From the NCBI RefSeq assembly GCF_950295315.1, contig NC_080170.1, positions 91,682,054 to 91,746,053 of the forward strand: 64,000 nucleotides of DNA. The letters run 5' to 3'. The first letter of the stretch is position 1. Each line of letters begins with the position of its first letter. This document shows positions 1 through 10,639 of the stretch, piece by piece. The stretch comes from Erinaceus europaeus (taxonomy: Eukaryota; Chordata; Mammalia; Eulipotyphla; Erinaceidae). The notes below the pieces were generated by a model, which searched no databases, was not told the origin of the DNA, and saw only the letters and a program-made list of their open reading frames with translations. A program made the position numbers and the translations under genes.

Positions 1-679
1 GAATTTTGAGTTTTGGGGAGGACTAGATTATTAAAAATGATCATTTCTTCATTCTATAAGGGAGAGGCAGTTAGCACAATTCCTTAACTCTCACTGACCA
101 AGACCTGGTCATATGTTCATACTAAGTTGCAAGGGCTTCGAAGATTACAGGTTCTTATCTGTGTGGTCTGTGTCCAGCTCAGTATTAATATTCTTGTTTC
201 CAAGGAAGGAGAAAATGGATCTTCGCAATTAACTAGCATATACTAACAGTGTCTTCACTTGTTTCACATTTAATGCACTCAACCTGACTTGAAGAAGAGT
301 AAATTCTCTATTTAGTGTGATATAATAAACAACGTTGTAATCTATAAAATGCTTTATAAGTACTACTATTAAAGGTAAAAATTTACTAGTTGTTAATTCA
401 GAAAATTACTACTTTGAAAACCTAGAATCTGATAGATACTATAGGGCAAAACAATTATCAGTCTTACAATATATCAAATTATTTTATGTTTAATGAACAA
501 ATATTTTGGCTATTCAGTTTCTTTGATTGCTAGTTTTGTAGACTATATTACCATGCTATCTTCCTTCTCTTTGTAGTATTTATGTTCTGTTCTTCTGCAA
601 AACATCCGTTCCCAGGGATTCTTTCTGGATTGAATTGTACACTCTCTTTTATTTATCAGAGTAACTCCAAAATAAATTC
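1..679. other. Non-coding AT-rich DNA, no feature seen
   Basis: No coding region, recognisable repeat or RNA gene was found. Short open frames here have no family resemblance and no splice context. Confidence 0.6.
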
Positions 680-691
680 TGAATGATTTCT

Positions 692-1483
692 TTTCTTTTC
701 TAGGCTTTTGAGAGAGTCCGCATATCAAATACACAGTCTATATATCAAAAAGATTCAGTTTGTGTTTTGAAAAACTTTGAGACATACAATTGATTTTCCC
801 CCTCTCATATTAATTAACTACTGATTTATATGTCTACATTTTGCTAGGAGTGTACATAAACACCATTCCCACCACCAAAAGACTGTGACCCATCCCTCCC
901 ACCCACTCCCACCCCCCACTGGCCCAGGAAGCTACATGTCTACTTCTTAAGCTTTTCCATAAGATTGAAGAAACAGGAATACTCCCTTCCACCTTCTATG
1001 AAGCCAACATCACCCTGATACCAAAAGCTGATAGGGACAGAACAAAAAGGGAAAACTACAGACCAATATCGCTGATGAACATAGATGCCAAAATATTAAA
1101 CAAGATCTTGGCCAACCGGATACAGCAACATATCAAAAAGATTGTTCATCATGACCAAGTGGGATTCATCCCAGGAATGCAAGGCTGGTTCAACATCCGT
1201 AAGTCAATCAATGTCATTCACCACATCAATAAAAGCAAAGCCAAAAACCACATGATTATCTCAATAGATGCAGAGAAAGCCTTTGACAAAATCCAACACC
1301 CATTCATGCTCAAAACTCTACAAAAAATGGGAATAGATGGGAAATTCCTCAAGATAGTGGAGTCTATATATAGCAAACCTACAGCCAACATCATACTCAA
1401 TGGACAGAAGCTGAAAGCATTCCCCCTCAGATCGGGGACTAGACAGGGCTGTCCACTGTCACTGTTACTCTTCAACATAGTAT
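692..1483 (-). mobile_element. Twin-primed (5'-inverted) LINE-1 insertion
   Basis: The left part (about 701-945) is the L1 3' UTR in reverse orientation; its complement matches the L1 end at 15130-15390. It is preceded by a T-rich run (691-700), the complement of a poly(A) tail. At about 946 it switches to forward-strand ORF2 reverse-transcriptase sequence, which stops at 1483. The 12-bp string TGAATGATTTCT flanks the whole unit at 680-691 and 1484-1495. An inverted 5' part inside one target-site duplication is the known product of twin priming during L1 integration. Confidence 0.85.
946..1483 (+). pseudogene. LINE-1 ORF2 reverse-transcriptase fragment
   Basis: Reads as L1 ORF2 in one frame from about 1020, with the motifs [47 protein letters not shown] and GTRQGCPLS. 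These are the fingers and palm of the L1 reverse transcriptase; the catalytic FADD box downstream is missing. The last residues of the open frame come from the target duplication, not from L1. It is a dead 5'-truncated piece inside the twin-primed insertion and lacks endonuclease and C-terminal regions. About 95% alike by eye to the copy at 26842-27315, so both come from a fairly young subfamily. Confidence 0.9.
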
Positions 1484-1499
1484 TGAATGATTTCTAAGT

Positions 1500-2015
1500 A
1501 AGTTAATTTACTCACTGTATGTCTATGGAGCACCTGTTGAGTAGTTGACAATGTTCTAGATTCCATGTAGTAGAATATATCATACCAAACAAAAATACCT
1601 TCACAGAGCTTGTAATCTAGTCAGGGGAGAGAGGAAACAAAGAGGAAAGAAAGCATTTTCCTAGTTTGGTAATTTCTGGGTGTGATGAAAAGTAAACAAA
1701 CAAAAACATTTTATATCCCCTTATTTATATAATGATAAATCAACAGTATAGGATGATTGTTAAATGAAGACTAGAAAGATAATATTTGCAAGGCTGAAAG
1801 GACCAGTTAGTAAGAAATGACTTTATGGTAAGGACAAGAAAAAAACAAGAGAGGCAAGGGGAGAAAAAAAAGTAAACGTTAATGAAAGAAATGAACTCCC
1901 CTACCCCATTTCTAACCAAGGATGATAATACACTGTTTTGTGGAGATCGGTCTGACTTTGATGACCTGTTCCAAGTCAGGTGAGAATGGCTGGAAATGCA
2001 ATAGCCTCTTTTACC
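1500..2015. other. Non-coding DNA, nothing recognised
   Basis: AT-rich unique-looking sequence between the twin-primed L1 and a SINE. No supported gene. Confidence 0.5.
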
Positions 2016-2017
2016 TT

Positions 2018-2196
2018 GTGATTTTTTTTTAAATATATATAGTGGGTGAGAGAGAAAGATAAAGAGATATCTGGAGGACTGCTCCAACTGTGAAGCTTCC
2101 CCCTCTACAAGTGGGGACTAGGAACTTGAACATCAGATCCTTGGGCATGGTAAAATGTGCTCTACCAGATGCTACCACCACCCAGAACCTGCCCTG
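2018..2196 (-). mobile_element. SINE-A, minus strand, diverged
   Basis: T-rich start (tail complement), GAGAGAGAAAGATA tract, GTGAAGCTTCCCCCT, then GTGGGGAC and a tRNA-like head complement ending in CACCACCCAG. This order is shared with the other minus-strand SINE-A copies. Confidence 0.75.
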
Positions 2197-2484
2197 TAAT
2201 ATTTTAACAACTATAGAGTTCATAGACCAAGTGAGCAGAGAAAGAACCACCACTAGACAGTAATAGAGGTAGCACCTACTCAGAACTGAGCAGGAATTCC
2301 CAGTCAACACATTTTATTCATTCTTTCACTGTGCTGCTAGGGTTAGAGGTAAACAAGAAAGACCACAGTCCTGCGTTAAGATGATGTTTAGTCTACGAAG
2401 GGTTATAGTCATAAAATTGCTATACAAACACTTTAAAACAAACATTTTTAAAGTTCTTCCTATAAATATTTTGTACAACTTATT

Positions 2485-2845
2485 GATACAAGCAATCAAC
2501 CTGCCAATGTCCATGTTCACAGAGAAGCAGTTATAGAAGCCAGACTTTTCACTTTCTGCACTCCATAAAGAACTGGCCCATACTCCCAGAGGGATTAAAA
2601 AAATATATGGAACCCTCCAATGGAGGAGATAGGATATGAAACTCAGGTTGTGGGAAATGTATGGAATTGAGGAGGGAGATAGCATAATGGTTATGCAAAA
2701 ATACTCTCATGCCTGAGGCTTATAAGTCCCAGGTTCAATCACCATCCTACCATAAGGTAGAGCTGAGCAATACTCTGGAGAGAAAAAAAAAATGGAATTG
2801 TACCCCTCTTATCCTACAATCTTGCTAATCATTATTAAATCTCTA
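2485..2845 (+). mobile_element. R1 family fragment, 3' end, split by a SINE
   Basis: Carries the R1 3' landmarks CTGCCAATGTCCATG, AGAAGCAGTTATAGAAGCCAGAC, CCATACTCCCAGAGGGAT, GGAATTGTACCCCTCTTATCC and an ATTAAAT-type end. A SINE-C at 2670-2791 interrupts it and is flanked by ATGGAATTG on both sides. Confidence 0.8.
2670..2791 (+). mobile_element. SINE-C inserted in R1
   Basis: Unit with GATAGCATAATGGTTATGC, CTCATGCCTGAGGCT, CCCAGGTTCAATC (B-box-like) and GAGCTGAGCAATACTCTGG, ending in an A run. A 9-bp target duplication ATGGAATTG lies at 2661-2669 and 2792-2800. Confidence 0.85.
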
Positions 2846-3345
2846 GTAAAACAAGTAAACTTCATTCAGATATATTCATTAAAAGATGCTAAATATGACC
2901 ACTTCATTATGTTTTTTTTTTCCTGATTAGCCCCAGGAAACAACTAAAATTCACAATTTAATTTTAGATCTGGAGTGAAAGGTTTATCACCATGTTATTC
3001 AAGCAAACACATGTTACTGTGAAATACCATTCTGACCGGGCAATCTGTTTATCTGGATCATTTAGTACACAAATCTGACAGATAAATCAGCTGGGTTTTT
3101 GGCATATGAGGGCCTGATAGAACAAGCCAAAGTGTGTAATCCAGCTTCTACTCATCAGCGGTCAAATAAAAAGCCATAATCAAAGCAAAAATGCCAAGAC
3201 TGATTTCAGGCACTGTTCTCTCTGACTCTCTTTTTGGAAGTTGCTTCAACTTAAATGAGCATTCAGTTGTATATATGCCTCAGATGCTCGTATGAACCAG
3301 TTAGATATTAGGAATGTTATTTATTCATACATTGTTTCTATTATT
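2846..3345. other. Non-coding DNA, nothing recognised
   Basis: No repeat family matched and no coding signal seen. Confidence 0.5.
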
Positions 3346-3347
3346 GT

Positions 3348-3545
3348 TATTATTATCATTTTGTCATCACTGGGGCCTGGTTGTTCTTGGATGACTTTTT
3401 TTTCAAACAGAGAAAGAGACTGAAAAAATCAGAAAGTGAAAGAGGTCACAGCACCAAAACTTTCTCCAATGTGGTGGAAGCCAGGCCTAAACCTGGATCA
3501 CACACATAGCAAATCAGGACAGTATCTTTGTGAGCTATTTTGCAA
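3348..3545 (-). mobile_element. SINE-D, minus strand, old
   Basis: Order of elements (ATTATTATCATT tail side, GAGAAAGAGACTGAAAA, AGCACCAAAACTTTCTCC, CCAGGCCTAAACCTGGATCACAC) is the complement of the forward SINE-D copies at 9472 and 22972. Strongly diverged. Confidence 0.6.
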
Positions 3546-3741
3546 ACCCTACATTGTTTTTTTTCTTACCTATTTATCATGCTATTGTTTCCAAAGCAAT
3601 TGTGCTTAGTAAATTAGTTCAATTTAAATTAGTACATTACTCAATAAAATATTAATTTACAATTGTTATGTCATTCAATAAGATATCATATAACATATTT
3701 AAGATTTTTAAAAGTAAAAATCTGAAGAAATAAAAAAAACT

Positions 3742-3850
3742 TATGGGGGTCAGGAGGTAGTGCAGCAGGTTAAGCACAAGGACTGGCATAAGGATCCCAG
3801 TTCGAGCCCTGTCTCCCCACCTGTCCCCACCATCAGAGCTCCGTGTCCCC
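3742..3850 (+). mobile_element. SINE-B head fragment
   Basis: GGGGGTCAGGAGGTAGTGCAGC with AGGTTAAGCACAAGGACTGGC, AAGGATCCCAGTTCGAGCCC (B box) and CTCCCCACCTG. The body after the head is missing. Confidence 0.75.
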
Positions 3851-4019
3851 ATTCCCTACACTGGAAACTATAGTAGTTTTCCAAGGTTAAAGATAAGGGT
3901 TGACAACTATTTCTATAACAATCTATTTATATTTCCAGATATGTTTCCATTTTTTGTCTATGGTCTTGCCTTCTCTTTCTAAGTCATACTGATACCTACT
4001 ACTATTTCTGAGTGTCTTT

Positions 4020-5185
4020 CCTTTTTTCTTCTTCTCTCTCTGAGTCATGATGAAACTGGAGTTTAGAGGCTTCTGGTTATCTTCCCCAAATATTTCTCCT
4101 CCACTGGGAGTATGTGTCAGTCAGAGTTCAGAGCTCCAGTATGCCAGGCTAGCTTCGTGGCGGGAGACAGACGACCAGGGACACATGGCTGAGCAGAGAA
4201 GCAGTATTTCTTTATTCACAAGCGACGGTTCAAAAAACTAATCTAATCTAATCACAACCCAATTCTACCCTGCCTCTCTCTCCTCTGGTGGAAGAGTCAG
4301 GACCCAAGGAAGTATGTAGGATAGGAGGCGGGGAGAAGGAAGAAATGCAAACTAGCAAGGACTAAACCAAAATCTCCCGGAGGCAGGGGGAGTGAGACCA
4401 AACCAATGTAACAGAATGACCATGTAAATAGACCACAACGTCAAGCAATGTAACAGAAGGGATCCCAGAAGCAGAACTAGAAGCATACCAACAAGTATGG
4501 ACCAAAATTCTTCATGGGGTGCATAAATTGGGATTTTTAGCTTCTTTAATTGCTTCTCCATGTGACATGGACATTGACAGGTCACTCCATACCCTCAGCT
4601 TGTTTCTATCTTTCTTTACTGGGGTAGAGCTCTGGAGAGGTGATACTCACAGGCACATTGGTGAGGACATCTTCCCAAGAAAGTCAGGATGGAATTATAG
4701 TAGCATCTGCAACATGGTGGCTAAAAGGCAGTAAAAAATAAAATAGGACAAAATGTTTAATAAATAGAAACCAAACAGTAAGAATAGAGCAGACGAAAAT
4801 GGGGATCTTAGGGTGGAGAGAAGCTAGGAAGTCTATTTTAGATATGTTCCTAGGGGCCCATGACTTTAGTAATTTTTGCTTGAGTTTGATAGGTAACATG
4901 AATGTGGATTAAAAATATTGTTGGGGAGGACAGTATTAGAGTTGAGAACAGCTCTAGAAAGTTGGATTAGTGCAGAGAATAGCTCCCAAACTTGAAGAAA
5001 ACATATAAGTACAATTTACTCTTTATCCCCACGCTCTGATTCAGGGCCCATATATATTCATATTTAGTACAGGAGCTTGTGTAACCTACAAGCCTCTGTC
5101 AGTTTGAGATAGCAATCCATTGTCACAGCTTGGAACATTCTAGGATGCATTTAGTTCAGGACCAGACTTGCCCTCCAAGCAAGAG
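4020..5185 (-). mobile_element. R1 family copy, minus strand, diverged
   Basis: Complementary R1 landmarks run from the 3' end at left to the 5' side at right: CACTGGGAGTATG, TTGCTTCTCCATGTGACATGGACATTG-like block, TAGCATCTGCAACATGGTGGCT, CATGACTTTAGTAATTTTTGC, TCAGGGCCCATAT and the CTCTGTCAGTTTGAG end. Compare the minus copy at 23283-24045. A solo LTR (4115-4493) splits it near its 3' end. Confidence 0.75.
4115..4493 (-). mobile_element. Solo LTR of an endogenous retrovirus-like element
   Basis: The 379-bp insert starts TGTCAG and ends CCAACA, the TG...CA termini of an LTR. It is bounded by a perfect 6-bp target duplication, AGTATG, at 4109-4114 and 4494-4499; uninterrupted R1 copies contain this site once. 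On the minus strand an AATAAA signal lies at 4216-4211, giving orientation. It shares several short blocks with the LTR at 48335-48811 (GGGCGGAGAA-like stretch, AATAGACCA). No viral coding sequence adjoins it. Confidence 0.8.
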
Positions 5186-5735
5186 GTAAGTGCACACACA
5201 TATCCCTGAGGCAAAAAGCCCATACCTACTTGGTACCAGTCTGGCATTTTCCCAGTTGACACACCACCTCCAGTGTGGGGTTTATCAATAAAAACACTGC
5301 TAAAGGGAGGATAACCTAAACATAACCAATTTAAAAGTGTGGGTGTCCATGGCTGTCCTGCCTCAAGGGTTGGAACAGCAGCAAGGAAGCCCTATACTGA
5401 CATCTGGGGGGCAAAGAACTGGCTGGGTTACTCAGGAGAAAAATCTACACTTCTGGTGGTCTGGAGGTGTGGCTACATAGTAGGAGAATTTTCACATCAT
5501 TCCCCTGATGAATTAGGGAAAAGGGTGAATAATTTATCCAGAAACACAGGACAAAGTATTGCTTGGCTCAGCTTTGGCTGGTGGTAGAATGGGTACTGGC
5601 ACAGGACTTTGGACCCTTGGACCATGGGAGTCTCTTTGCATAACACTGTGCTATCCCCCATGCTGTTTTATCTCATGGTCACAAATGAGTGATTAAACTA
5701 AATAAATCTACTAATTGTTAAAAAAAAAAAACTCT
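5186..5735. other. Unassigned sequence ending in an A run; SINE-C scrap
   Basis: Ends in a 12-base A run near 5720-5731, so it may be an unrecognised retroposed sequence. Bases 5605-5665 resemble the complement of SINE-C (GGGAGTCTCTTTGCATAACAC). No gene supported. Confidence 0.4.
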
Positions 5736-5962
5736 CAGGCTCCCATAGACTATAGGGGAGGTAAATAACATAAGAAGGTTTGATAGCCACTATGATTCAC
5801 CTCAGGGATTGAGATAATATTGAAACAACTGTTAATTTTCACAACTGTGACCTCTTAACTACCTTACTTAGACACAAGTCAATCACAAGGGTGATTGGTG
5901 GATTGAAAAGTAGTGGGAGAGGGACAAAATATAATGCTTAAACCAAAAAGAAACAATGGAGA

Positions 5963-6164
5963 GGGGGCCAGGTGGTGATGCCTCTGGTTAAGCACACACA
6001 TTGCAGTGCATAAGGACCTGGGTTCAAACCCCTTGGCCCCCACCTGCAGGGGGAAAGCTTCAGGAGTGGTGAAGCAGAGCTACAGGTGTCTCTTTGTCTC
6101 TCTATCTCCCCCTCCCCTCTCCATTTCTGGTTGTCTCTATCTAATAAATAATTTAAATAATTAA
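5963..6164 (+). mobile_element. SINE-A in L1
   Basis: Full-length: GGGGGCCAGGTGGTGATGC head, GGACCTGGGTTCAAACCCC B box, CCCACCTGCAGGGGGAAAGC, CT-rich body and AATAAATAATTT tail. A target duplication of about 15 bp with one mismatch (AAAGAAAC-A/C-ATGGAG) flanks it. Confidence 0.9.
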
Positions 6165-6222
6165 AAAAAGAAACCATGGAGAAATGAACCAAGACAAAAG
6201 TCCAGATTAAAGCCCCAACAAG

Positions 6223-6444
6223 TAGGAGCAGGTGGTGGTGCACCTAGTTAAGCGCACACATTACAGTGTGTAAGGACTCAGGTTCAAACCCATGGTCTCC
6301 ACCTGCAGGGGGAAAGCTTCATGAGTGGTGAAGCAGGGCTGCAGGTGTCTCTCTGTCTCTTACCTACTCTGTCTCCTCCTCCTCTCTCAATTTCTCTCTG
6401 TCTCTATTCAATAATAAATAAATAAACAATATTATTTTAAAAAT
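6223..6444 (+). mobile_element. SINE-A in L1
   Basis: Full-length SINE-A with GTTAAGCGCACACATTACAG head, GGGGGAAAGCTTCATGAGTGG centre and AATAAATAAATAAAC tail. Flanked by CCCCAACAAG at 6213-6222 and 6445-6454. Confidence 0.9.
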
Positions 6445-7149
6445 CCCCAACAAGATAGAAGCACATAAGAATGAGGATAACATCCAAACACTAACTGAGG
6501 CAGTAGTTACAGGAGTGAGCTTTTGAATGTAATATCAGAAATGGGCAAACAAGTGAAACTCTGAAAGAAAATACTAATTATCTCGAGGTAATTAGATTGC
6601 TTAAAGCTGAAATAGCTGAACTAAGAGCACAACTAGCTAAACAAGCTAATACAGTATCTGAACAGGGTAACAAAATAGTTGAGCTATAGAAAACAACAGA
6701 GGTGAGAGAACAGAATTACTGAGGTTGAAAACAGAATTCTCAATATTGAGAATAAATTAGAAAAAACTAAGAAAGAAGTAAGAGAACTAAAAAAAAAGAT
6801 TAAGAGACACTGAAAATAACAATAGAGACATATTGGAAGACTTCAGAAAAAGCAATAGATTTATTATTAGAGAAAGGGGAATAAAGCATCCTACAGGACA
6901 TAATATCTGAGAACTTGCCTACTCTAGACAACACAAAAGACATAAAGGTTCAAAAATCCTAGAGAGTCCCGAAGAGAAATAACCTAGACCTAAAGACAAT
7001 TAAGACACATCATACTTAGAATGAACAGGAATAAGGATAAATAAAGGATCCCAAAGGCTGCATGAGAAAAATAAAGAGTCACTTACAGAGGGAAACCCGT
7101 ATGTTTAGTAACAAATTCTCCAAACAAACCCTAAAGGCCAGAAAGGAAT

Positions 7150-7150
<1 letters not shown>

Positions 7151-7223
<73 letters not shown>
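7151..7223. repeat. (TA)n then (GA)n compound microsatellite
   Basis: About 18 TA units pass directly into about 17 GA units, inside the L1 ORF1 relic. Open frames across it are repeat artefacts. Confidence 0.95.
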
Positions 7224-7227
<4 letters not shown>

Positions 7228-7697
7228 CAAAGAGACAGAGACAGAGAGAGAGAGAGCACTCAATGAAAAAGACTTTCAACCAAGACTATTATATCCTACC
7301 ATCATTCAGACTAGGTGGAGGTGTAAAAACCTTCTCAGATAAGCAACAGTTGTAGGTATCAACTATTATCAAGACTGCCCTGCAAGAAGTTCTAAGAAGT
7401 CTCCAATAAACAGTCACATTGCAATAAACATGCCATATGTCAGAACACTCTAAAAATTTAGAATAATGGCATTCAAATACCTTCAGTTATAATATCAGTC
7501 AATGTTAATGACCTGAATTCACCTATTAAAAGGCACAGAGTAGAAATATGGATCAGAAAACAAAACCCAGCAGTATCTTGTCTGTAGGAATCCCACCTAA
7601 CTCAACAAAACAAACACAGACTCAAAGTCAAAGGATGGAAAACTATCATATAAGTTAATGGACCACAAAAAAAGGGCAGCTATTCTCACATATAACA

Positions 7698-8012
7698 ATA
7701 CCGTGATGCCAACCTGACTTCCCTGGGCAGACAACCCAACCACGTGTCTTGGAGCCACACCATTCCCAGATCCCTGTCCCACTAGGGAAAGAGAGACAAG
7801 CTGTGAGTATGGATTGATCTGCCAATGCCCATGTTCAGCATGTACCTATAGTCTTGTCAATATTTCCATTTTAAATAAAATTTTTTTAAAAGATAGAGAA
7901 GTTCTCAATGGAGGGGATGGGATGAAGAACTCTGGTGTTGTGAATTGTACCTTTCTTATCCTGGCTCTTGTCAATCATTATTAAATCAATAATAAATGAA
8001 ATAAATAAAAAT
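7698..8012 (+). mobile_element. R1 3' part joined to L1
   Basis: Begins GTGATGCCAACCTGACTTCC, matching R1 at 22160, and continues through CCTGTCCCACTAGGGAAAGA, ATTGATCTGCCAATGCCCATG and TGTGAATTGTACCTTTCTTATCC to an AATAAAT/A-rich end. The middle (CTTCTGCA/CCATACTCCC blocks) is altered. It abuts the L1 relic at left with no visible spacer. Confidence 0.75.
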
Positions 8013-8015
8013 GAA

Positions 8016-8375
8016 AAAAATGGTGAATTCACCTTATTCATCTCATCTTGGATGGAGCTTGAAGAATTCATGTTAAGAGAGCTCAGCCAGAATGAGAAGA
8101 AAGAATATGAGATGATCTCACTCATAGAAGTTGAGAAATAAAAACAGAAGGGTCAACATAAATCAGAACTTGGACTAGAATTGGCGTATGGCACCAAAGT
8201 GAAGTACTCTAGGTTACAGGGGTCAGGAGGGCTCAAGTCCTGGAACAGATGGCAGAGGAGGACCTAGTGGAGGTTGAATTGTTATGGAGAAAACTGAGAA
8301 ATGTTACGCATGTACAAACTATTGTATTTTACTGTCAACTGTAAAGCATTAATCCCCCAATAAATTTTAAAAAGA
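8016..8375 (+). mobile_element. LINE-1 3' end, second type
   Basis: TCTTGGATGGAGCTTGAAG, CATGTTAAGAGAGCTCAGCC and GATGATCTCACTCATAGA are the end of ORF2 and 3' UTR of an L1. It ends TTTTACTGTCAACTGTAAAG, then CCCCCAATAAATTTT, unlike the L1 end at 15390. The copy at 62716-63112 is the same type. Confidence 0.85.
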
Positions 8376-8486
8376 AAAGAAAATACCAGGTGAATATTAG
8401 CTGGAATAGTTATAATTCCTGTTGGTGTTTGAAAATTTATCTTCCATACATGTATCTATTACTTTCAGAGATCTTTTTATTATTAT

Positions 8487-8705
8487 TTCAAATAACTTTT
8501 TATTATTATTTTATATTTCTTTATTTGATAGAGACAGAGATAAATCAAGAGGGGAGAGAGCAAGGAAGAGAGACAGGCACCTCTATCATTGCTCTACCAC
8601 TTGTGAAGCTTCCCCCCTGCAGGTGGGGACCAGTAGCTCAAACACGGTCCTTGCACATTGTAACATGTGTGCTCAACCAGGTGTTCCACCCACAACCCCC
8701 AAAAA
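8487..8705 (-). mobile_element. SINE-A, minus strand
   Basis: T-rich tail complement, GATAGAGACAGAGATAAATC, CACTTGTGAAGCTTCCCCCC, TGCAGGTGGGGACCAGTAGC and a head complement ending near CCACCCACAACCCCC. Confidence 0.85.
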
Positions 8706-9470
8706 GATATTTTTATTCCTACCAGTCACTTAATAAACTATTTTTTCAGTCCGTGTTATATTTTAAATACATGGATAAATCTGGCTTTTTTTATTTTCTG
8801 CTTCCTCAAGTCTCACTGGGTAATATTATCCTTCAAGTGAGGGAATCAGTGACCTTTATGAGTTTCTTTTAGGGGAGGGAGCTGGCTTTAAAGTACTGTT
8901 AAGTTTGGGGTGGAGGGAATGATTCTTTATTCCTAGTAAATCTACCCTCAGGCTTGACATTCTCTCTGCATTAAAATTCTGTGAGGAAATCCTTTTCCAC
9001 TCTTGGAGATGATTAAGGAGAGAGAAACAAGTTTATCTAAACCTCCATGGGAGAGAAATGAATAATAAAAATGGCACTAAGACAGCTAACTCCCTCTTCT
9101 TCAGTGATGGATCTATTAATGCATTTCAAGGCCAGTCTATCACAATAGATTGAGAATAATTTCCTCTTTGATTTCCATTTTTTGCAGCATATTTAATTGC
9201 ATTAAATAAAAACATCTACAGTCTAGAATAATAGCAGAGATCTCTCTCTGACAGAGAAAAGAGGTACAATTTTTCTCCAGAACTCAAATACATTGAATAA
9301 ATATTACACTGGAATAATGAATTTGCACTCTTTCAGAATACTCTTTGTTATTGTTGTTGCTGAAGTAACACTGCATTTGCTAATATATGTTTCAGGTGTG
9401 TGTTATGTTTCTTTTTTTGACAAAGCAATATGCTGTTAAGATGGCTGCCTCTATACCATAAAATTCCTAA
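8706..9470. other. Non-coding DNA, nothing recognised
   Basis: AT-rich unique-looking sequence. The longer open frames that enter it start inside the neighbouring SINE. Confidence 0.5.
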
Positions 9471-9471
9471 A

Positions 9472-9650
9472 ATGAGGCAGCAAGGTGGCTTACTTAGTGC
9501 AGTGGCTTTGCTATGCGTGTGACCCAAGTTTGAGCCTGGAACCTCACCATGCTTGAGATAGCTTCAGTGCTGTATTATCTCTCTCTGCCTCAATCTATCT
9601 GAAAAAGTTAGCCCCCAGCTGTGAAGGCCAGAGACAATAACATTAAAAAA
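9472..9650 (+). mobile_element. SINE-D, plus strand
   Basis: GGCAGCAAGGTGGCTTACTT, GCTATGCGTGTGACCCAAGTT, TTGAGCCTGGAACCTCACC, a CTGAAAAAGTTAGCCC block and GAAGGCCAGAGACAATAAC before a poly(A). Same layout as 22972-23155. Confidence 0.7.
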
Positions 9651-9912
9651 AAAATTCCTGAATTGGTGGTGACAGTTTTGTGTCTTCCTGATCAGCCACA
9701 AATTCAAAAATAGCGTATACTAAAGAAAGTGAGATGAAGACTCTGACTTGGTTGCTGATCCAGTTCCTCAGGTTTTCATACAATGGAAAAAGACCAATGT
9801 ATTCTCTGACAAAATTAAGACTTATGCTCACAGCATGGAAGTAAGCTCTCAAGAAAGATCCAATGTTTTGGTTTTAAAGGTTGTAAGCATTACAGGTAAA
9901 GGTTTTTTTTAA

Positions 9913-10127
9913 GAGATTTTTTTAATCTTTATTTATTAATTGGAATGAGACAGCCAAAAATTGAAAGGGTAGGGGGAGATAGAGAGGGAGAAAGAAAGAG
10001 AGACACCTGCAGCCCTGCTTCACCACTTGCAAAGCTTTCTCCCTGCAGGTAGGGACAGGGAACTTGAACCCCAGTCCTTGCACACTGTAACATGTGCACT
10101 CAACCAGGTGAGCCACCACCCAGTCCC
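9913..10127 (-). mobile_element. SINE-A, minus strand
   Basis: CTTTATTTATTAATTGGAATG tail side, CACCTGCAGCCCTGCTTCAC, CCCTGCAGGTAGGGACAGGG and AACCAGGTGAGCCACCACCC head complement. Confidence 0.9.
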
Positions 10128-10129
10128 AC

Positions 10130-10639
10130 AAGGTAAAAGTTTTAAAGTAATAGAACGTACAAAACACCAGATTTGTCTGGATCAGCCAATCAGGATCAAG
10201 TGACTGTTCCAAATTCAGATTCTCTTCAGATGGTATTTACATGTGATGTGGACTTGGTAGAGCTTATATGGTTAACAAGAGGCTTATCTTAACCCACTGG
10301 TGTTAATAATTAAGATGAAAGCAGGGCAGGTTCTATCCCTATTTTATTTCAGTATCATTTACTTTGGTGGTCTTGGAAAGGAAGAGGACCAACATAGGGA
10401 ACTATCTTTCAAAGATTATCTTGAAACTTTGTTTTTGTTAATAAAAAATAAGTATCTGTGCTCTTATACTATATCAGATCCTGAGTTACATCACAGCATC
10501 CAAGAGGACTCTAAACCCTCCAGGAACTCAAGAAAGATGGTTCACTCACTGTTTAGACAGAGCTCTTAGTGTAAAGCTGAAGGGAGGTGCTTACCTATCT
10601 AGAGTGGCTCTCAAAGTTGTGGGAAACTCTCTGAAACTT
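10130..10639. other. Non-coding DNA, nothing recognised
   Basis: No repeat or coding signal identified. An 89-codon open frame at 10300-10569 has no recognisable family features. Confidence 0.45.

Larger units (their letters stand above)
5740..7697 (+). mobile_element. Degenerate LINE-1 5' portion (ORF1 and start of ORF2)
   Basis: After removing two SINEs, the segment aligns by eye with the L1 at 51240-52720. It shows the ORF1 coiled-coil stretch (AAAGCTGAAATAGCTGAACTA), the ORF1 C-terminal stretch (GGATCCCAAAGGCTGCATGAG) and the ORF2 endonuclease start (AAAAGGCACAGAGTAG, CAAAGTCAAAGGATGGAAAAC). Many frame breaks are present. It passes directly into R1 at about 7698. Confidence 0.8.

Noticed and set aside
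4352..4585. 77-codon minus-strand open frame over the solo LTR
   Set aside because: Spans the LTR/R1 border; no retroviral protein motif.
7062..7355. Open frames over the TA/GA repeat on both strands
   Set aside because: Low-complexity YIYIYI and RERERE peptides from a microsatellite inside an L1 relic.
8390..8872. 160-codon plus-strand open frame
   Set aside because: Crosses an antisense SINE-A; typical repeat-derived open frame.
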